From: G963708235 sp963708235
Lineage (GTDB): Bacteria > Actinomycetota > Acidimicrobiia > Spongiisociales > UBA5794
Direction: 5' to 3'
Assembly: GCA_963708235.1 (NCBI GenBank)
Contig: OY970200.1
Coordinates: 1,860,001-1,924,000 of the forward strand
DNA length: 64,000 bases
The first letter of the stretch is position 1; the number at the start of each line of letters is the position of its first letter. This document shows, one piece after another, positions 58,839 through 64,000 of the stretch. Made by a program: the position numbers and the translations under genes. The notes below the pieces were generated by a model, which was not told the origin of the DNA, made no database searches, and worked only from the letters and a program-made list of their open reading frames with translations.

Positions 58839-59082
58839 GGCCCTCCCCGCCCCGGGGGGGCGGGGAGGCTGGGGACGCTTGCGGACCCAGACGGGGCGGG
58901 GCGCGACGCCGATGTCCGACTCGCCAGCACGGTCCCGTGAAACGCACGGTCGGGGTTCCGAGTCCCCAAGAACGAGTGACAGCCGCACGCGACATGCTGA
59001 CCGCAAGGATGCAGACGTCGCGCCCCGCCCCACCTCCTCCCAAAACCTCGGAGGCACCCCGCCCCCCGGGGCGGGGAGGGCC
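58839..59082 (-). repeat. TIR-bounded structured repeat, copy 3 (~244 bp)
   Basis: Perfect 15-bp terminal inverted repeats GGCCCTCCCCGCCCC (58839-58853) and GGGGCGGGGAGGGCC (59068-59082). Inner arms GGGGCGGGGCGCGACG (58893-58908) and CGTCGCGCCCCGCCCC (59016-59031) pair perfectly. A right-hand hairpin CCCCGCCCC/GGGGCGGGG overlaps the right end. The 56-bp extension to 59138 ends nine bases before the VWA stop. Together with copy 2 it fills most of the 803-bp gene-free stretch 58344-59146. Confidence 0.9.
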
Positions 59083-59146
59083 AAGAAACAGAACACCGAT
59101 GGGGCTGGGGGGCCAACAAGGAAAGACGCAGACGGGGGGCGGGCAC

Positions 59147-61963
59147 CTAGCGGCGCTGCCGCTTGCGGCGCAGCAGCGCCTCCAGTGTCTCCTCCTCGGG
59201 GAGCATCTCGCGGGACCGGACCGGTTCGGCAGGTTCGACGCTGCCGGGAACCAGGTCGGGTTCGGTAGACGATGCGGGTGCCGACGATCCCGCCGGCACG
59301 ACGACACCGCGATCGGTCGGTGTGGTGCCCCCTCCCGCTCTGCGGTCCGGTCGGGGAGTCTCGATGGCGGTCACCGGTGGGCGGCGACGTCGAGTGACGG
59401 CAGCCGCCCATGCCGAGCCGTCGCCACGGGCCAGGACAAGTCGACGCAGCGCCACATCGAGCAGGAACAACCCGAGCGCCACGGCAACGAGCAGCGGCCA
59501 CAGCGGCTGCTCGGCGGCACCGCGCAGCGGCGCCGGGTCGTAGACCTGATCGGCGGTGGGTTGGACCCGTCCACCGGTGGCATCGGCCAGTGCGGCAGGG
59601 AGCGCCGGGTCGGGGTCCCGGAAGGCGAACTCCTCGGCGTAGGAGGCAACGACACCGCTGCTCCCTGCGGCGACGACACCGTCGGGTCCCTCGACTCTGA
59701 CCGCCACCCAGTACGCCCCCTCGGCCGCCACCGGGATCCGGGTCTCGAAACGATCCTCGGCGGTCCGCTGCATGGTCACCGCGGCGACCTCACCGTCGGT
59801 GCCGCGGACATGTGCCACCGCAACGGCATCGAGCGGCGCCGCCGTGGTGAACGACACGGTGAGGGCGCCACCGTCCATCCGCACCGCCGGCGGGGTGTCC
59901 CGGCCAGCCGGGAGCACGTCGCCGACCAGGCGCCCCCAGAAGTCGACGAATCCGTCCCATCCGACCCAGTTGGACGACCAGCGGGCGGTGGCGTCCGACG
60001 ACCAGGTGGTGGTGCGCCCGAGCCCGCGTTGCCATGTCGCCAGCAGCGGGTCACCGGGGCCGATCTCGAGGGCGACGCTGGCGGTCGGCTTGGGCTTGGT
60101 GAGCACATATCCGAGCAGAGGGGGTGCGGCGGTGAGCCCGGCGGTGACCTGCGACGCCGCGGCGAGGGCGGGAAGGAACGATCCCTCGGCGACGAGAGGC
60201 CTCGCCACCCGCAGTGTCTCCTCGACGAACACCTCGGGGACGGCATCGAGGTCGGCTCCTGCGTAGAACCGCCCGCCACCGAGCGAGGCCATCCGCCGCA
60301 GGGTCTCCCCGGTCCCCTCCCCGGTGCCGAGCACCGACAGCGTGATCCCCTCTGCGGCGATTTCCTGGGCGACGCCGAGCGCATCGGGGTCGTCGCCCCA
60401 GCCGTCGGTGAACAGGACCATGTGCCGGATCTCTTCGGGAGCGGACCGCAGCGCCTCGAGCGCCTCCCGCAGCGCCTGCGAGATCTCGGTGTCGCCCGCC
60501 GGTGTCAGGGTGTTGAGGGCGGCAGCGACCACATCGGGGCTCGGTTTGACGTCGAGGGGGAGCGCCCACCGGTTCCCGGATGTGAAAGCCAGCACGCCGA
60601 TACGATCGGTCGGCGCCAGGGCACTGATTGCAAGCCCCGCCCCGGCCCGGGAGATGTCGGTCTTGTTGACCCCGCCCTGCATGGTCGGGTCGTGCTCGGA
60701 GACACCGTCACAATGGCAGTCGGCCATCGAACCGGAGGTGTCGATCACCAGCACCTGGGCGACAGGTTGGCGGCGGATCAACTCGTCGGGATCGCTGTCC
60801 ACCGGGAGCAGCGCCTCGAGGGCGGTGTCCTGATAGCCGCCGAGCCCGAATGCCTGATCCCCGCCGACCACCACCAGCCCCCGGCCCAGGTCCTCGACGT
60901 ACGCCGCCAGATCGGCAGCGAGGTCGTCCCGGGGCGCCGGGACATTGACCAGCACCACCCCGTCGTAGTCGAGCAACTCGGCGGCGGTCGGGACGGCGGA
61001 GAGCACCTCTGCGCCCATCCCCGATGCCCGCAGCGCCCTGGCGAGATCGTCGCCGTCCCCGGCCCGTCCCTCGACCACGGCGATCCGCCCCGGCCCGAGG
61101 ACATGGACCAGCGATTCGACGGTGTCGTTGGCCGGGACCGCATCGAACCCGGCGTCGATCTCGGCGGCGATCCGAAGCACTCCCGCCTCCCCGGCGGGGA
61201 CCTCGATGTCGACGTCGCTGACGCCGGCGACCAGCTCGACGGGAATCTCGCGGGTCTCGTCGCCGGTTCGGAGTCGGAGTGTCGCCGGTCCCGCCTGGGT
61301 CGACCGGAGCCGGACCCTGACCGGAACCACACCGTCCTCGCGGGCGGTGGCCGGCACATCGACGGCCGTGACCAGGGCATCGGAGCTACGACCGGACTCG
61401 ACGGTGACCACATCGACGGCGATCCCGGACTCGGCGAGCTCGGAGACGGCGGCACGGGCATCTCCGGCCGTCTCGACCCCGTCGGTCAGCACGACGATCC
61501 GCCGCGAACCCTCGGTGGGGAGCACGGCTGCGGCGGCACGGATGGCTCCGGACAGATCGGTGGCGGTGGCGTCGATGACCGTCCGCACCGGTCCGGCGTC
61601 GGGTTGTGTGCTCAGGGCGCGATCGAGGCGCACATCGCGTCCGAAGACCGCTACGGCGGTGACGTGTCCGATGTCGGAGCCTGCAATGGCGTCGGCGACA
61701 AAGCGATCCTGGGCGGCGGTGGCGGATGCGGTCATCGATGCGGAGCGGTCGAGAAGCAGGACCACGCTGCGGTCTCCGGAGGACCGCAACAGCAGCGGGG
61801 CGGCGAGGGCGAACACCAGCAACACCACCGCCACCGATCGGACCACGGTGGCGATCCGGTGCTGGCGGGCGGGGACGGTGCGATGACCGGCGCCCGCCAC
61901 CAGCCACACCGTCGCCACGGCGGGGATGACGGCCAGCAGGACCCACGGGTTGAGCAGCTTCAC
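59147..61963 (-). CDS. Large membrane protein with two VWA domains
   Basis: 938 residues. Two N-terminal helices (about residues 5-24 and 39-60) are followed by a first VWA domain with the degenerate MIDAS LDRSASM (about residues 71-77). A beta-rich section and a glutamine-amidotransferase-like section come next (GRGLVVVGGDQAFGLGGY, about residue 335), then a second VWA domain with a complete MIDAS, DTSGSMADCHC (near residue 385), and FTDGWGDDPD. After a further extracytoplasmic region there is one C-terminal helix and a charged tail (EEETLEALLRRKRQ). The GTG at 61963 has GGAAGGGA and overlaps the BatA-like gene (GTGA). Probably part of a MoxR-dependent envelope complex. Confidence 0.88.
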   Translation of the reverse strand: MKLLNPWVLLAVIPAVATVWLVAGAGHRTVPARQHRIATVVRSVAVVLLVFALAAPLLLRSSGDRSVVLLLDRSASMTASATAAQDRFVADAIAGSDIGHVTAVAVFGRDVRLDRALSTQPDAGPVRTVIDATATDLSGAIRAAAAVLPTEGSRRIVVLTDGVETAGDARAAVSELAESGIAVDVVTVESGRSSDALVTAVDVPATAREDGVVPVRVRLRSTQAGPATLRLRTGDETREIPVELVAGVSDVDIEVPAGEAGVLRIAAEIDAGFDAVPANDTVESLVHVLGPGRIAVVEGRAGDGDDLARALRASGMGAEVLSAVPTAAELLDYDGVVLVNVPAPRDDLAADLAAYVEDLGRGLVVVGGDQAFGLGGYQDTALEALLPVDSDPDELIRRQPVAQVLVIDTSGSMADCHCDGVSEHDPTMQGGVNKTDISRAGAGLAISALAPTDRIGVLAFTSGNRWALPLDVKPSPDVVAAALNTLTPAGDTEISQALREALEALRSAPEEIRHMVLFTDGWGDDPDALGVAQEIAAEGITLSVLGTGEGTGETLRRMASLGGGRFYAGADLDAVPEVFVEETLRVARPLVAEGSFLPALAAASQVTAGLTAAPPLLGYVLTKPKPTASVALEIGPGDPLLATWQRGLGRTTTWSSDATARWSSNWVGWDGFVDFWGRLVGDVLPAGRDTPPAVRMDGGALTVSFTTAAPLDAVAVAHVRGTDGEVAAVTMQRTAEDRFETRIPVAAEGAYWVAVRVEGPDGVVAAGSSGVVASYAEEFAFRDPDPALPAALADATGGRVQPTADQVYDPAPLRGAAEQPLWPLLVAVALGLFLLDVALRRLVLARGDGSAWAAAVTRRRRPPVTAIETPRPDRRAGGGTTPTDRGVVVPAGSSAPASSTEPDLVPGSVEPAEPVRSREMLPEEETLEALLRRKRQRR

Positions 61964-63855
61964 GCCGGTCCCTTCCGGTTTGCGGTGACGTTCCCCAAGG
62001 TGGCGGCCTTCCGCACCCGGGTCGCGCGACGGCGCCCCTCCTGCCGGGTGCGGCGCCAGGGTCGGGGGCGACCGAAGGCCACCCACCACTCGAGCAGCAC
62101 CAGCGCCAGCAGACCGGCGATGATCCCCGGCGCCCATTCCCGGACCAGCGACGCCTCGTCGGTGTCGGCGACGGTCGGCTCCTCGACGGCGATGGTCCGG
62201 CTGGAACCGGCGGCCTCCCCGGCGGCGAAGCGTCGGCTGACCACGAATCCCCCGACCACGGCCCCGTCGCCGTCGACGTGCTCGACCCGGTAGATCCCGG
62301 GCTGATCGGTGGCGGTGAACTCGAGGACATCGGCGGCCAACTCCCTGACCTCCCCGGATGGCAGCACGATCCGGGTGGAGGCGTCGGCGATCGGAGTCAT
62401 CGCAATCGGGGTTCCCGCCTCGGCGGTGGCGGCGGTACCCAGCCGGGAACCGGCGAGCCAGTCGATGAGCCGGGACCCGAGGATGGGAAACGCGATCTGC
62501 ACCGGCAGATTGGATCGGACCAGATCGAACGTGAAATAGACCATCCGGTGTCCGTCTACCTCCCCGAGCAGAACCAGCGGGACATTCCCCGCCGAGACAA
62601 TCGGAAGCCAACCGGGTGCCTCGACGATGTCCGCCTCGGCGATGACCAGCTCGGAGAGATCGAGACCGTCGAGCAACGGCTCTCCCGGTCTGACCAGGGT
62701 CACCACAGGCTGCTCCAACCGCCCGGTGACCACCACCCCCGGTGGAGGTGTCTCCGGGGCGAGCAGCCACGACGGTCGATCGATATCGGCGGCGGACCCG
62801 CCGTCGCGGATCACGATGTCCGGACCGCGTTCGTCGGGGAGCGCAACCCCCGGGGTGGCGTCGATCAGGGCCTCGAGGAAGGGCGATCCCTCCCCGACGA
62901 TGCTGACCCCGACCTCGGCCGCTCCGGTGAGGACGATATCGGCGCGGTCGTCGAGCGGATTGGCGTCGGTGCGATCTGCGCCACCGGGGCCGCTCACCAC
63001 CGCCGACACCACCTGCCCGGGACCGGCATCCACCGGCATCACCTGGCGCGAGGTGGCACCGGGGGCGAGGGTGACCTCTGCGGTGCCCGCAGCGAGGCCG
63101 TCGACGGTGAGGGCGACCGTCACCACCTCCTCCCGACCCGAGAACGACGCCAGTTCGATGAAGAGCCGGGGTGTGCCCTCTCCCACCGGGTTGGTCCCCA
63201 GACCGGTGATCGCCACGTTGTCGCCCGCCGAGTCGAACACCAGATGGCGGGCATCGGACACCGGCTCGGAGGACTGCGTCTGGGTGCCGCCGTCGGAGAG
63301 GAAGATCAACGTGGTGGGCCGGTCCGGGGTGGCGAGTCCTCTGGCAAGTCGCAGCGCACCCTCCAGGTTCTCGGTACCGCCGCCCACCTCCAGATCCGCC
63401 ACCAGGGCGGCCAGTTCATCCGGGCTGCGGGAGAAGGCGGCGAGAACCCGCGGTCTCGGACCTGCTTCGACGATCGACACCAGCTGGGTGTCGGATGCCT
63501 CGGCCACAAGGTCGGTCAACTCCTGCGTGGCGGTCTCGAGCCGACCCGACATCGCCATCGACCCCGAGGTGTCGACGATGGCGACCGTGTGCGGGCCGAG
63601 CAGGGTGGTTTCACGGAAGTAGGGACGGGCCAGCAAGAAGGCGAACAACGCCAACGCCAGCAACTGGAGCAACAGGGCGGCGGTGATCCGGAGCCGCTGC
63701 CACGGCAGCGCTGCCGACACATGCTCCTCCTCGCCCTCCCACAGCCGCACCGATGGCACCTCGACGGCGTGCCGCCGGGACCGCAGCATGTACAGCACCA
63801 CGAGCGGGATGGAGAGCGCCAGCAATCCGAGGGCGGCGGGGGCCAGAAAGGTCAT
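61960..63855 (-). CDS. BatA/aerotolerance-regulator-like VWA membrane protein
   Basis: 631 residues. The N-terminus has the BatA-type helix and SIPLVVLYMLRSRRHAVEVPSVRLW (about residues 15-40), then LRITAALLLQLLALALFAFLLARPYF. A VWA domain with full MIDAS DTSGSM and FLSDGGTQTQSS follows. The rest is a large extracytoplasmic beta region, one C-terminal helix and a basic tail. The ATG at 63855 overlaps the DUF58 stop (ATGA). It belongs to the DUF58-BatA-VWA run and mirrors the MoxR-DUF58-transglutaminase set at the other end of the window. Confidence 0.88.
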   Translation of the reverse strand: MTFLAPAALGLLALSIPLVVLYMLRSRRHAVEVPSVRLWEGEEEHVSAALPWQRLRITAALLLQLLALALFAFLLARPYFRETTLLGPHTVAIVDTSGSMAMSGRLETATQELTDLVAEASDTQLVSIVEAGPRPRVLAAFSRSPDELAALVADLEVGGGTENLEGALRLARGLATPDRPTTLIFLSDGGTQTQSSEPVSDARHLVFDSAGDNVAITGLGTNPVGEGTPRLFIELASFSGREEVVTVALTVDGLAAGTAEVTLAPGATSRQVMPVDAGPGQVVSAVVSGPGGADRTDANPLDDRADIVLTGAAEVGVSIVGEGSPFLEALIDATPGVALPDERGPDIVIRDGGSAADIDRPSWLLAPETPPPGVVVTGRLEQPVVTLVRPGEPLLDGLDLSELVIAEADIVEAPGWLPIVSAGNVPLVLLGEVDGHRMVYFTFDLVRSNLPVQIAFPILGSRLIDWLAGSRLGTAATAEAGTPIAMTPIADASTRIVLPSGEVRELAADVLEFTATDQPGIYRVEHVDGDGAVVGGFVVSRRFAAGEAAGSSRTIAVEEPTVADTDEASLVREWAPGIIAGLLALVLLEWWVAFGRPRPWRRTRQEGRRRATRVRKAATLGNVTANRKGPA

Positions 63856-64000
63856 CGCACCCAGCCATCGGACACCAGGCTCCGCAGCACGTCGTCCTCG
63901 ACTCCGGCGACGGCGGGCACCAGGACATGATCCATCCCGCTGCGGAGGCACCGCTGCTCGGCGGCAGCGACGAACTCGGCGGTTCGGGTGTGATACCTGG
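63852..64000 (-). CDS. DUF58 protein C-terminus (cut by window edge)
   Basis: The reading frame is open from base 64000 to a TGA at 63852-63854. The 48 visible residues (RYHTRTAEFVAAAEQRCLRSGMDHVLVPAVAGVEDDVLRSLVSDGWVR) end with the short helix and acidic pattern that usually close DUF58 proteins, and the context supports it (followed by BatA-like and VWA genes in coupled ATGA order). Too short to be certain; the rest lies beyond the window. Confidence 0.7.
   Translation of the reverse strand, partial: RYHTRTAEFVAAAEQRCLRSGMDHVLVPAVAGVEDDVLRSLVSDGWVR

Noticed and set aside
58332..59146. Minus-strand open frames across repeat copies 2 and 3 (about 115-120 residues each, Pro/Gly/Arg-rich).
   Set aside because: They translate the GC-rich hairpins of a repeated non-coding element, have no ribosome-binding site and no domain pattern. 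Their similarity to each other only reflects the DNA repeat.
57923..62293. Very long plus-strand open frame (about 1456 codons).
   Set aside because: It is the antisense shadow of the VWA gene plus the repeat region: Gly/Asp/His/Arg-rich, without any recognisable domain. High GC content keeps such frames open.

Overview
The window is 64 kb of dense, high-GC bacterial chromosome with 66 protein genes (three of them cut by the window edges or limited to a leader peptide), short spacers, many 1-4 nt ATGA/GTGA overlaps and frequent GTG/TTG starts. DUF3040, F420-type LLM and PPOX enzymes, an ArsA-SRPBCC pair, a Cdc48-like double AAA ATPase and apparently leaderless TANNNT promoters all point to Actinomycetota. 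A deep-branching class such as Acidimicrobiia is my inference, not something the sequence proves. I see no rRNA, tRNA, CRISPR array, transposase or phage gene.

Layout. 1-4311: end of a MoxR-DUF58-transglutaminase operon. 4345-8469: MerR regulator, DUF3040 protein, phosphatase, lipoprotein and small membrane proteins, with several short tandem repeats. 8482-14166 (minus): type II fatty acid synthesis (fabD, fabH, fabG, acpP, fabF) with an alanine-type aminotransferase. 14279-20558 (minus): a TIR-bounded repeat, LiaF-like and DUF1232 membrane proteins, ROK kinase, ArsA ATPase, SRPBCC protein, phosphoesterase, queG and a Cys-rich small protein. 20732-26646: LLM oxidoreductase, NYN-domain protein, then ilvBNC behind a transcription attenuator with a Leu-Leu-Val-Arg-Ile leader peptide. 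26765-31008: yceI with a double operator, M1 peptidase, gnd, PPOX protein. 31019-36565: pntAA-pntAB-pntB, nitroreductase, ABC exporter. 36671-45776: archaeal-type S-adenosylmethionine synthetase, AlkA-like glycosylase, thioesterase, MenC-like enzyme, dehydrogenase, TPM-domain protein, SpoU-type methyltransferase, zinc ribbon and DsbA-like proteins. 45887-47947: Cdc48-like AAA ATPase. 47959-55239: histidine biosynthesis, with hisA divergent from yerC-hisGDCBHF-hisIE. 55338-58343: phosphotransferase, DUF202, TlpA-like lipoprotein and Lgt-like protein. 58344-59146: 803 bp without genes, holding two further copies of the TIR repeat and a 64-bp tandem duplication. 59147-64000 (minus): a second DUF58/BatA/VWA operon.

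The strongest new signals are (a) the ilvB attenuator, whose leader peptide seems to be translated from a leaderless mRNA; (b) a ~245-bp TIR-bounded, highly foldable repeat in three copies, with compensatory base changes in one stem and always abutting the 3' end of a minus-strand gene; (c) operator-like repeats at yceI, at the hisA/yerC divergence and upstream of ilvB/NYN; and (d) a ROK kinase whose conserved N-terminus has no ATG/GTG/TTG start.
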